From: a virus
Length of the DNA: 28,055 nt
Virus record (IMG/VR): IMGVR_UViG_3300031857_001064
Location: 1 to 28,055 of that record
Strand: one strand, 5' to 3'
Shown here: one piece after another, positions 6,639-12,144 of the stretch
How the letters are laid out: each line of letters begins with the position of its first letter
Position numbering within the stretch: position 1 is the stretch's first letter
Notes under the pieces: generated by a model
Databases searched by the model: none
Told to the model about the DNA's origin: nothing
What the model saw: the letters and a program-made list of their open reading frames with translations, nothing else
Made by a program: the position numbers and the translations under genes

Positions 6639-6772
6639 TTGCGCACCAGGCTTGCGTGAAGGTCCGCGCAGCGGGTGCAAACCCAGGTTTGGAACTGCTC
6701 GCCGTTGTCATATTTGAACCAACGCCCCACGAGGCGCTTGGTTTCTTTGCCGCACATTCCGCAATCGTTCAT
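6635..6772 (-). CDS. 45-residue zinc-ribbon protein
   Basis: A short frame from ATG 6772, with GGAG eight bases upstream, ends in TGA overlapping the next ATG. It encodes 45 aa with a clear four-cysteine ribbon: CGMC near residues 4-7 and CTRC near 33-36, separated by a basic/aromatic loop (RWFKYDNGEQF). Overlaps on both sides (TGATG upstream, ATGA downstream) support real translation. Such mini-ribbons may bind nucleic acid or host polymerase; the role is unknown. Confidence 0.75.
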   Translation of the reverse strand: MNDCGMCGKETKRLVGRWFKYDNGEQFQTWVCTRCADLHASLVRK

Positions 6773-6936
6773 CACTTTGGCTCCGTTTTGTGACCGCAAT
6801 CAGGACACTCCCAAAAGTGCTTGAACTTCTTATCTTGCCCAAAAGTCATCTTGCTGACTCCAAACATCGCTGCCTGGCACTTTGGGCATTTCAAATCTGC
6901 CTCATCGCCAACTGTTACTTTTACTGGTTCCGTCAT
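6772..6936 (-). CDS. 54-residue zinc-ribbon protein
   Basis: The frame runs from ATG 6936, overlapping the previous TAA, to TGA 6772, sharing a base with the next ATG. The 54 residues contain CPKC at about 17-20 and CPDCGH at about 44-49, a classic two-knuckle zinc ribbon like that of transcription-factor or RNA-polymerase-associated proteins. It directly precedes another four-cysteine protein. A role in modifying host transcription is possible but only inferred from the fold. Confidence 0.75.
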   Translation of the reverse strand: MTEPVKVTVGDEADLKCPKCQAAMFGVSKMTFGQDKKFKHFWECPDCGHKTEPK

Positions 6937-7190
6937 TAGTTTGCCTCCTCATATTTGATTACTCGTGCTTCTACAACCTCTGCGTAGGTTCCAAACAAGG
7001 TGTTGTTGTTGACCGAGATGACCGCAGTCGTTTTGTCGTAATCGTTGCGCAGGTCAATCCGCACATCGATTAAGTACCCTGGGTTTTCAGCGATCGCCTC
7101 GGTTAGAAATCTCACCAACTGTGCCGCTTCGCGCTTGCTCATCTTTGTTGCCACAGTTGTTGCGGCATCTAGTTTTACTTGGTTTGTCAT
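6936..7190 (-). CDS. Small hypothetical protein
   Basis: The 84-aa protein starts at ATG 7190, coupled by TAATG to the gene before it, with AAGGTGG upstream. Its N-terminal half is helical (KMSKREAAQLVRFLTEAI) and its C-terminal half is strand-like (GYLIDVRIDLRND, KTTAVISVNNN). No family is recognised. As the second gene after the 7483-7510 promoter, it should be expressed early and strongly. Confidence 0.72.
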   Translation of the reverse strand: MTNQVKLDAATTVATKMSKREAAQLVRFLTEAIAENPGYLIDVRIDLRNDYDKTTAVISVNNNTLFGTYAEVVEARVIKYEEAN

Positions 7191-7441
7191 TAGATGGCCA
7201 CCTTGTAATAAACGCGGGTGACCCGAGTGCCTGTTTTGTTTTCTAACTCAACGCAGCCTTCGCCACCGCCAAAATCAAAAGCCGCTAGTTTTGCTGGGTC
7301 AGCGTTCATGATTGTCTTGATGCGCTTTTGTCCTGCAAGCGAGTCTGTTGATGCGTAGGTTCCGCCGCAACCGCAAGCGCAACCAGTTTCACCGTTGTAA
7401 GTGTCTGTTGCGTTTTCCAACATTTGCTGTGTTGAGATCAT
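7190..7441 (-). CDS. First gene of early transcript: small Cys/Gly-rich protein
   Basis: ATG 7441 has GAAGG about nine bases upstream and lies 24 bases below a GNRA hairpin and promoter, so this is the first gene of its mRNA. The frame extension to 7510 crosses the promoter and is rejected. The 83-aa protein carries a compact cysteine-glycine motif (CACGCGGTYAS) and a third-quarter segment FGGGEGCVEL, then a C-terminal RVTRVYYKV strand. A zinc site formed by the three or four cysteines is possible. The function is unknown. Confidence 0.78.
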   Translation of the reverse strand: MISTQQMLENATDTYNGETGCACGCGGTYASTDSLAGQKRIKTIMNADPAKLAAFDFGGGEGCVELENKTGTRVTRVYYKVAI

Positions 7442-7464
7442 TCTTTGTGCCTTCTTTCTCTTGG

Positions 7465-7476
7465 GGGCTTCCGCCC
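7465..7476 (-). promoter_or_regulatory. 5'-terminal GNRA-tetraloop hairpin of early mRNA
   Basis: Read on the minus strand this is GGGCGGAAGCCC, a four-base GC stem closed by a GGAA (GNRA) tetraloop. It begins six bases after the -10 element, so it would sit at the very start of the transcript. The same element, with a GAAA loop, occurs at 11811-11822. Confidence 0.65.
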
Positions 7477-7482
7477 TGTTGA

Positions 7483-7510
7483 GACATACATTGCCATGGA
7501 TTGCTGGCAA
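7483..7510 (-). promoter_or_regulatory. Early promoter with operator-like inverted repeat
   Basis: On the minus strand, TTGCCA (7505-7510) and TATGTC (7483-7488) are separated by 16 bases. The same TTG-16-TATG spacing occurs at 11829-11856. The -35 hexamer is one arm of a perfect inverted repeat, TTGCCA-N8-TGGCAA (7491-7510), which fills most of the promoter spacer and could bind a repressor. It drives the small-gene operon that begins at 7441. Confidence 0.6.
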
Positions 7511-7529
7511 ATGGAAGTATTTGTGGCAC

Positions 7530-7548
7530 TTTTTTACATCTTTTTTAC
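7530..7548 (-). promoter_or_regulatory. Two phased A-tracts upstream of the early promoter
   Basis: TTTTTTAC occurs twice on the plus strand (7530-7537 and 7541-7548) with an 11-base period, close to one helical turn. Read on the minus strand, these A-tracts lie about 20-40 bases upstream of the -35 element. They may bend DNA or act as an upstream activating element. The copy at 11829-11856 lacks them. Confidence 0.4.
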
Positions 7549-7585
7549 GCGTGTTTTGCTGTGAGTTTTATCCACATTCGGACAA

Positions 7586-7957
7586 TTAGGACCTCCAAAG
7601 CCCTACTTCCAGGAATGGGGCCAAGCCGTAGATCTTTGTAGCGTTGATTTCGGTGACCTGGCCGTCATCTAAATACGCGATCGCGGTCATCGAGTCGAGA
7701 ACTGCTCGGATCAACTTGTCGAGATCAGGAGCAACGGTTGGATGTAATCGTTTCACCGTTTTTGGTTTTGGCATTGAGAATAATAAATCTAACTTAACTG
7801 GACCAGGTTCAGGGGTGCATCCAGCGCGGCGTGCTTCGATCGCAATTGCAGAACGCCAAACTGCTAACTCTGCTCCCTTGTTATGAACAACATGACCGTT
7901 GAACACACGCATTGATCCTTGCGGAACAGGAAGCCCGTCTACTCTGAAACTAATCAC
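7586..7957 (-). CDS. rusA: RusA-like Holliday junction resolvase
   Basis: This 123-aa nuclease resolves four-way DNA junctions formed during recombination and replication so that DNA can be packaged. The RusA signature is clear: an N-terminal GLPVPQGSMRVFNGHVV strand-loop, then the acidic active-site helix APDLDKLIRAVLDS (Asp 78, 80, 88) and YLDDGQV (Asp 97, 98). The start is GTG 7957, overlapping the upstream stop as GTGA, so translation is probably coupled. It is the last gene before the 7483-7510 promoter and fits the annealase/nuclease set upstream. Confidence 0.92.
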   Translation of the reverse strand: MISFRVDGLPVPQGSMRVFNGHVVHNKGAELAVWRSAIAIEARRAGCTPEPGPVKLDLLFSMPKPKTVKRLHPTVAPDLDKLIRAVLDSMTAIAYLDDGQVTEINATKIYGLAPFLEVGLWRS

Positions 7958-8142
7958 ACCTCGATTGTAACCGCATCATAGAAACATGACCATTTTTCAC
8001 GGCCCTCTGCATCAACCATCGATGCATCAATGAAGCCAGCGTAGTCAGGTTCGGACACGGATTTGACCAGCCATCGATGATCGCCAATGACAACCGTGTC
8101 ACCGCTCTGCACCAGGGTCGGCATAACTACTCGTGTACTCAT
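7954..8142 (-). CDS. Small beta-rich hypothetical protein
   Basis: ATG 8142 is preferred because GGAGG lies five to six bases upstream (GGAGGTTGAA), giving 62 aa. The longer frame from ATG 8202 has no ribosome site and would run through a cluster of palindromes, although it does overlap the preceding stop by ATGA. The protein looks like a small beta barrel (LVQSGDTVVIGDHRWLVKSV), as in DUF-type phage proteins near replication genes. The function is unknown. Confidence 0.68.
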   Translation of the reverse strand: MSTRVVMPTLVQSGDTVVIGDHRWLVKSVSEPDYAGFIDASMVDAEGREKWSCFYDAVTIEV

Positions 8143-8157
8143 TTCAACCTCCAAGTT

Positions 8158-8197
8158 GTAATGGTTACGAGAAGTGTAAGGGTTACAAGTGACTTGT
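8158..8197. promoter_or_regulatory. Cluster of three palindromes, candidate operator
   Basis: On the plus strand GTAATGGTTAC (8158-8168) and GTAAGGGTTAC (8176-8186) are near-identical GTAA-N3-TTAC half-palindromes 18 bases apart. A perfect ACAAGT-G-ACTTGT (8185-8197) follows at once. They lie between the replication gene stop and the ribosome site of the gene at 8142. They may be an operator or a translational control element; no convincing promoter is seen beside them. Confidence 0.4.
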
Positions 8198-8198
8198 G

Positions 8199-9008
8199 TC
8201 ATCTTTTTGGCAAACTTTTCTTAAGAAACTCTCGGATGTCTGCGGGGACTGGAACCGCTCGTTGTTCGGCTTCGCGGATCTCTTGCTGCCACTTAAGATA
8301 ATCCAGGCGCTCTCTTTCAGCCTTGATCTTTGACTCCTGGAGTTCCCTGGCTTTCTTTTCATCAGGCGTTAAAACGCGAGGCGGCAACGGACTGTCGGTC
8401 CAGCGATGGGCGTTGAGCCAGGTAGATGCGTGCGCCGTGAAAGATGGGTGGCGGTTCGGATCTGCCGCGTATCGAATAGCGCCTTGAATAATTACATCGG
8501 GCGCTTCCACCTTGATCGCTTTCACCCAGGCTTTCTTGGCTGCTGCTTTGCCGACCTTGATCGGATATTCACTCCAAAACAAGTCAAACTCGGATGTTTC
8601 ATTGGATGGTTTATTAGGGTGGTTCATGGGGCGTGATTGTCGCCCCGTAGGTGTCGCCAAAGTCGCCCCGTTGCTGTCGTCATTGTCGCCCCGACCTTCG
8701 CGGGTAGACTCTGTGTCGCCTCGTAATTTACTGATGATAATCGTGTAACGGTGAGGGCGGCGATCCTCGCGGCAATTGGCGCTGCCCCCAGCCCCTTTCT
8801 CCATCCAAAGATAACCGCCCGCCACGAGGCTGTTCACGGCCCTTTGAACGGTCCTTATTGAGATGCTTGCCTTGGCTGCGATCGTGGCCTGTGAGGGCCA
8901 GGCTTCGGTTCCATCGTCAGATGCGTGGTCTGCGATGATCAACAACACCATTTTTTCGACCGTAGGCAAATCTGCCCGCCAACATTCCGACATCAACCGA
9001 ATGCTCAT
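8199..9008 (-). CDS. Phage replication initiator/organiser (O-like, winged helix)
   Basis: The 269-aa protein starts at ATG 9008 behind GAGGGA. Residues about 10-75 form a winged HTH of the HTH_36 type (WPSQATIAAKASISIRTVQR), the usual origin-binding domain of phage replication proteins. A flexible Asp/Asn/Pro-rich linker (about 95-135) leads to a C-terminal helicase-loader-like domain with 'FDLFWSEYPIKVGKAAAKKA' and HPSFTAHASTWLNAHRW. The latter pattern is common in phage replisome organisers. It would recruit host or phage helicase to the origin. The start lies inside the end of the whiB gene, an overlap of 92 bases. Confidence 0.8.
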   Translation of the reverse strand: MSIRLMSECWRADLPTVEKMVLLIIADHASDDGTEAWPSQATIAAKASISIRTVQRAVNSLVAGGYLWMEKGAGGSANCREDRRPHRYTIIISKLRGDTESTREGRGDNDDSNGATLATPTGRQSRPMNHPNKPSNETSEFDLFWSEYPIKVGKAAAKKAWVKAIKVEAPDVIIQGAIRYAADPNRHPSFTAHASTWLNAHRWTDSPLPPRVLTPDEKKARELQESKIKAERERLDYLKWQQEIREAEQRAVPVPADIREFLKKSLPKR

Positions 9009-9330
9009 AAGTTTCCCTCACTTCTTTGTAACTAATACCGAACATTGTTAAGGCTTCCAGCGCCCTGCGCAACTGGATGGGGTACTTGTCGGGTTCGGCC
9101 ATTGATCGCCGCTCCAGGCTGGTCAAACCGCCCCACACCCCATAGTCCTCGTTGCCAAAGGCGTAGGACAGGCAGTCGCGCTGAATAGGGCAACGCCCGC
9201 AGATAGATCGAACTGCGTTGATGTATTGGTAGGCGGTTTGGTTCCGCTCTTCCTCCACTCGATAAAACAACTCGGTGTAAACCCCACGACATTCTGCTTG
9301 ATCCCAATCTACTTGCTCATACTTGGGCAT
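8917..9330 (-). CDS. whiB: WhiB-family Fe-S transcription regulator
   Basis: WhiB proteins are found only in actinobacteria and their phages; they bind a [4Fe-4S] cluster and the primary sigma factor. The four cysteines are at residues 14, 44, 47 and 53 (ICGRCPIQRDC), followed by GVWGG at 64-68 and LERR. ATG 9330 has GGAGA seven bases upstream; 137 aa result. The protein continues about 60 residues past the usual WhiB end with a second helical, basic region (ISYKEVRETYEH), whose codons partly overlap the replication gene. It probably redirects host transcription or excludes other phages, as known for mycobacteriophage WhiBTM4. Confidence 0.92.
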   Translation of the reverse strand: MPKYEQVDWDQAECRGVYTELFYRVEEERNQTAYQYINAVRSICGRCPIQRDCLSYAFGNEDYGVWGGLTSLERRSMAEPDKYPIQLRRALEALTMFGISYKEVRETYEHSVDVGMLAGRFAYGRKNGVVDHRRPRI

Positions 9331-9980
9331 CCAATTTCTCCAGTCGGGTCGTAGTAATCGCAGTAGTTGGCGCAGAAACTTAAACGCTCGGTTGGTTCGG
9401 GCGCGGGTCCGTTGAGAGCAACAAGCGCTCTTAGATCGTTGAGCCAAGCCAAACCTTCCAGGGCCAGGTTCTCATCGTAGGGTTCAACATGGGCGCGGAT
9501 CTCGGTCATAATTCCATCGCGTGGAATGGCAACCAAAGAAACATTTTTTACCTCGTGTCCGTTTTGCGATAAAAGATAACCGTAGACCTGCACCTGTAAT
9601 CGCTGCTGCATCTTGGGGAAGTAACGCAAGGAGGCTTTCTTGGTTGTTTTCCAGTCGACCACCAGGCCGAGGTCTTTAATGAATAGATCAACATGGCCCT
9701 TAAGGTTCCCAAAGGTAACCTCTTGCTCGATGATGAAGTTGTCCCCAAATGGGTCCTCACGCTTGATCGAGTCTGCAATTCCTGCGTGAATAAAAGTTCC
9801 CAAAATCGAAGCAAGCGACTCCGTTTCGGTGTTGACCTTTGGGCTTTGTTTCAGGATGTGATAAACCTGGCGGCGACATCCACCGATACTTGAAGGTCCA
9901 ACTTCCACCTGTTGCGAACGATCGCGCTGCGAGTCGTAGGCTTCCAGGGATTTGATAAGCATCCCTTGTAAATCAATCAT
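9309..9980 (-). CDS. Cas4/RecB-like Fe-S exonuclease (PD-(D/E)XK)
   Basis: This 223-aa nuclease carries the PD-(D/E)XK core: His 66, then GHVDLFI (Asp 98), VVDWKTTKK (Asp 109, Lys 111) and a following Gln-rich helix (QRLQVQVYGYLL). Cysteines at about 35, 203, 207 and 218 match the [4Fe-4S] site of Cas4 and AddB-type nucleases. It would resect DNA ends to make single strands for the Erf-like annealing protein upstream. ATG 9980 has GAGGAAGG upstream. There is no CRISPR array here, so a recombination role is far more likely than spacer acquisition. Confidence 0.88.
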   Translation of the reverse strand: MIDLQGMLIKSLEAYDSQRDRSQQVEVGPSSIGGCRRQVYHILKQSPKVNTETESLASILGTFIHAGIADSIKREDPFGDNFIIEQEVTFGNLKGHVDLFIKDLGLVVDWKTTKKASLRYFPKMQQRLQVQVYGYLLSQNGHEVKNVSLVAIPRDGIMTEIRAHVEPYDENLALEGLAWLNDLRALVALNGPAPEPTERLSFCANYCDYYDPTGEIGCPSMSK

Positions 9981-10119
9981 CGTCTTGACCTTCCTCGTTG
10001 TCTTGGACTTGCTTCATGAACGCTTCAAAAGCGTTAAGTACCTCTTGAGGTGTTTTGTATATGTTGCTGTTCTCAGCAATGCGCTCTGCCATTTTCCAGT
10101 CGTTTGGATCAATGCTCAT
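9973..10119 (-). CDS. 48-residue acidic hypothetical protein
   Basis: ATG 10119 overlaps the preceding stop by ATGA and has TGGAGTTGTC upstream. The frame ends at 9973, eight bases into the nuclease gene. The product is helical (TPQEVLNAFEAFMKQV) with an acidic tail ending GQDDD. Its position between the coiled-coil protein and the Cas4-like nuclease suggests an accessory role in the recombination set, but this is inference. Confidence 0.68.
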   Translation of the reverse strand: MSIDPNDWKMAERIAENSNIYKTPQEVLNAFEAFMKQVQDNEEGQDDD

Positions 10120-10487
10120 GACAACTCCATGCTGGATCGAACTGAGGCTGACATTGAGCGGGCGATCTCCACCTGGGTTTTCAACCGCTGCACATTTGCG
10201 CGTGCGGCTTTTACCTGGGCTTCCATGGTTGCCATCTTAAAATGCTGGTCGGCATTTTCAATAATCGCCATGTCTTCGCGCTCGCCAACCGTGTAATTCT
10301 TTCCAGTCGGTGATGACTTGCTGGCCAAAGAAATGCGTGTGCGTGCCATTGCTATTTCATACTCGGCCGTTGTCTGATGAAACTCGCGCTCGGTATCAAC
10401 CAAACCCTGGTGGGCTTCATCGACTTCTTTTGATAACGCGTAAAGGCGCGACTCAATTTGCTGGGGTGTCACCACTTGGGTCATCAT
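10116..10487 (-). CDS. Coiled-coil protein of the recombination cluster
   Basis: The 123-aa protein starts at ATG 10487 (a second ATG follows directly) behind a strong GGAGG. Almost the whole length is predicted helix with heptad-like spacing of Leu, Ala and Ile (EVDEAHQGLVDTEREFHQTT early, ANVQRLKTQVEIARSM late). A short break near residue 60 (SSPTGKNYTVGE) suggests an antiparallel helical hairpin. It lies between the annealing protein and the nuclease and overlaps the upstream gene by 35 bases. Its role is unknown; a bridging or loader function is possible. Confidence 0.7.
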   Translation of the reverse strand: MMTQVVTPQQIESRLYALSKEVDEAHQGLVDTEREFHQTTAEYEIAMARTRISLASKSSPTGKNYTVGEREDMAIIENADQHFKMATMEAQVKAARANVQRLKTQVEIARSMSASVRSSMELS

Positions 10488-10740
10488 CGCCCGCCTCCTT
10501 TACAAGTGTCAGTCCTGCATTCTTTTGGCGCTCTTCCAACTCGATCACCTTCCTGGCATCGCTCGTTAAGTTAAATGGATCAGGAACCAACTGGAAGCCA
10601 GCCCGATCCATAGCCTCAGCCAAAACCTCGGCAAAGATGCCATCCAACTCAGCGGCAACTGCTCTGATCCCCAACTTGTTCATGTGAACCGACACCACAA
10701 AGCCAGCGCTCGGTTCAAACTTCTTTGACTTGTCACTCAT
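10453..10740 (-). CDS. Hypothetical protein
   Basis: This 95-aa protein begins at ATG 10740, overlapping the previous stop by ATGA, with a weak ribosome site. The middle is helical (ELDGIFAEVLAEAMDRAGF), and the C-terminus is charged and probably disordered (EAGDDDPSGDTP). The C-terminal part overlaps the start of the coiled-coil gene. No known domain is recognised. Confidence 0.68.
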   Translation of the reverse strand: MSDKSKKFEPSAGFVVSVHMNKLGIRAVAAELDGIFAEVLAEAMDRAGFQLVPDPFNLTSDARKVIELEERQKNAGLTLVKEAGDDDPSGDTPAN

Positions 10741-10859
10741 CGGCTCACCGCTTTCATTATTATTTCCATCGCTTCCTTCTTGGTAAATCCTGCTTCTTGC
10801 AGATTCACATAGAGTTCATGCAAACCCACCGCAGTTTCTTTCAGGGTTAGGTTTTCCAT
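10737..10859 (-). CDS. 40-residue helical hypothetical protein
   Basis: ATG 10859 is coupled to the TAA of the winged-helix gene and has GGAGG nine bases upstream. The 40 residues form a helix-turn-helix-like pair (TAVGLHELYVNLQEAGFTKK then EAMEIIMKAVSR), which recalls small phage proteins of the 'LY..L..AGFT..EA..I' pattern, often found near replication genes. The spacing and ribosome site support translation. Confidence 0.68.
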   Translation of the reverse strand: MENLTLKETAVGLHELYVNLQEAGFTKKEAMEIIMKAVSR

Positions 10860-11233
10860 TACAACGCACCTCCACAATGCTTACATGATTTGGTTTTACG
10901 AACTGAGGTCTTGCGACCGTTGACTGAATTTAGCCCAATGTAGATGGCACATTTACCGCGCCTCTCCGCCAAGCGTTCAATCAATCCTTCTTTGTGCAAA
11001 ACAGAAAGAACGCCTGAGGCTTGGCCGTGATGCCAGCCTGTTTCATCAGCCAGTTCCTTCCAGGTCATTCCATAAGTTTTGGATGCATTAATCATCCGCA
11101 AAGTGACATTTTGACGGCCCTTTGTAGTTCCATCCATGTCTTCTTGGGCTGCGCGATCCTGGCTGGTTTGTGTTCCTGACCAGCCTGAACTTCCCGCATA
11201 GGGTGTTAAAGGCAACTCAAGGTTGTCGATCAC
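10859..11233 (-). CDS. Winged-helix DNA-binding protein with C-terminal CxxC
   Basis: The start is GTG 11233 (GTGA overlap with the Erf-like gene), giving 124 aa. The N-terminal 35 residues are Ser/Gly/Thr-rich and probably disordered. A winged helix follows, with GMTWKELADETGWHHGQASG as helix-turn-helix and LHKEGLIERLAERRGKCAIY as helix and wing. The C-terminus is basic and ends in CKHCGGAL, half of a zinc knuckle. It probably regulates early transcription or acts at the origin. Confidence 0.72.
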   Translation of the reverse strand: MIDNLELPLTPYAGSSGWSGTQTSQDRAAQEDMDGTTKGRQNVTLRMINASKTYGMTWKELADETGWHHGQASGVLSVLHKEGLIERLAERRGKCAIYIGLNSVNGRKTSVRKTKSCKHCGGAL

Positions 11234-11790
11234 GCGCTGAGTTCCGCAACGCGTGCATTGATTACATCCTTCAGGGTGGTTCCGTTTACTGGCGCGTCAA
11301 TAATCTCGGCGCTTCCAGTCCACAACTCACGCAACTTCTCTTTGTCACTCATCGCTGCAACCGTCTGAATGGCTGCCTCAGCAAGTTTCAACTGATCATC
11401 AGTCCAGGAGAGTTTCTTAACTGGTGCTTTGCGTGGTTCTGCTTTGTAGCGTTCGACCTTTTGCATCTCTTCCTGGGATGGGCGCTTGCCAACTGGTGCG
11501 CCAAGGCAAAGAACGGAGTTGCTTATGCATCGCCCAATTGACGAGGTCTCGCAGTTCTCAAGGGCTGATGTTTTATTTACAAACCCAGCGCCAACAATCT
11601 CCTCCGCATAGCCAGTTGAATGCGGCGTGCTGTCTTTTGGATCAAGGTAAAGGAATGTCTTACAGATGAAGCGGCGCTCATCCTGATAGATCAGGTCTGT
11701 AAGCAATCGGGCTGTTGGGTATTTTTCGTATAGACGGCGTAGACGCGCTTCGACCGTTTCGTAATCCTCAAGGCTGTATTTCTCGGCCAT
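11230..11790 (-). CDS. Erf-like single-strand annealing protein (putative)
   Basis: ATG 11790 is preceded by AGAAAGGAAGGCTC and is the first gene after the 11829-11856 promoter; the extension to 11856 runs through the promoter. The 186-aa protein contains the segment NKTSALENCETSSIGRCIS, close to the ENAETSAIGRAL core common in Erf/Rad52-like phage annealing proteins, preceded by a beta region (FICKTFLYLDP). The Lys/Pro-rich middle is a linker and the C-terminal third is helical. It would anneal complementary strands made by the Cas4-like nuclease. The family is inferred from this short motif and the neighbours. Confidence 0.65.
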   Translation of the reverse strand: MAEKYSLEDYETVEARLRRLYEKYPTARLLTDLIYQDERRFICKTFLYLDPKDSTPHSTGYAEEIVGAGFVNKTSALENCETSSIGRCISNSVLCLGAPVGKRPSQEEMQKVERYKAEPRKAPVKKLSWTDDQLKLAEAAIQTVAAMSDKEKLRELWTGSAEIIDAPVNGTTLKDVINARVAELSA

Positions 11791-11810
11791 GAGCCTTCCT
11801 TTCTGTAGGG

Positions 11811-11822
11811 GGGCTTTCGCCC
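11811..11822 (-). promoter_or_regulatory. 5'-terminal GNRA-tetraloop hairpin, second copy
   Basis: On the minus strand this is GGGCGAAAGCCC: a four-base GC stem with a GAAA tetraloop, six bases after the -10 element. The stem matches the copy at 7465-7476 exactly, and the loop differs by one base that keeps the GNRA consensus. Confidence 0.65.
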
Positions 11823-11828
11823 TTGTAG

Positions 11829-11856
11829 GGCATACCTTGGCACACCGATCCGACAA
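11829..11856 (-). promoter_or_regulatory. Early promoter for the recombination operon
   Basis: On the minus strand, TTGTCG (11851-11856) and TATGCC (11829-11834) are 16 bases apart, the same spacing as at 7483-7510. Transcription should start near 11822, at the foot of the GNRA hairpin, and cover 11790 down to at least 7586. The inverted repeat present at 7491-7510 is absent here. Confidence 0.58.
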
Positions 11857-11934
11857 TTGGAAGGACCCTCAAATGGGCGCGGCGGATACATTACACGCGG
11901 GATTACAGGCATAATTTCGGCAAGGGGGTCCACC

Positions 11935-12144
11935 ATGGCTTATTCACAAATCTCTATCCGTCTAGGAGGCCTTGCCGTTGAATTGGGAACCGAGGCCCAA
12001 TATCCCGACATGGTTACCGATCTAACTAGTCGCTGCTTGCATACATTCAAAGAAGCAATGGATAAAGCAAAAGAGAACGGCATCGATGTTGCTGACATGA
12101 GATTAATAACCAGCGACTACGGTGACGACTACGAGGATGATTAG
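11935..12144 (+). CDS. Lone plus-strand small protein, unknown function
   Basis: This is the only convincing plus-strand gene. ATG 11935 has AAGGGGG six bases upstream; an upstream in-frame ATG at 11857 falls in the divergent promoter region and is not supported. The 69-aa protein starts with a strand-like YSQISIRLGGLAVELG, continues with a helix (CLHTFKEAMDKAKENG) and ends in an acidic tail (SDYGDDYEDD). It converges with the phosphoesterase gene, sharing the four bases TTAG. A possible -10 element, CATAAT, lies at 11910-11915 without a good -35. Opposite orientation suggests separate timing, such as a host-directed or regulatory role. Confidence 0.75.
   Translation: MAYSQISIRLGGLAVELGTEAQYPDMVTDLTSRCLHTFKEAMDKAKENGIDVADMRLITSDYGDDYEDD

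Noticed and set aside
9032-9307. Alternative minus-strand frame across whiB
   Set aside because: WhiB in the other frame has the full cysteine pattern and GVWGG motif, so this frame is a shadow.
9309-9980. Cas4 as part of a CRISPR system
   Set aside because: No array or other cas gene is present; the neighbours are annealing protein, resolvase and replication protein.
11887-11915. Plus-strand promoter (TACATT or CATAAT) for the 11935 gene
   Set aside because: Either could be a -10 element, but neither has a fitting -35, so no promoter is annotated.
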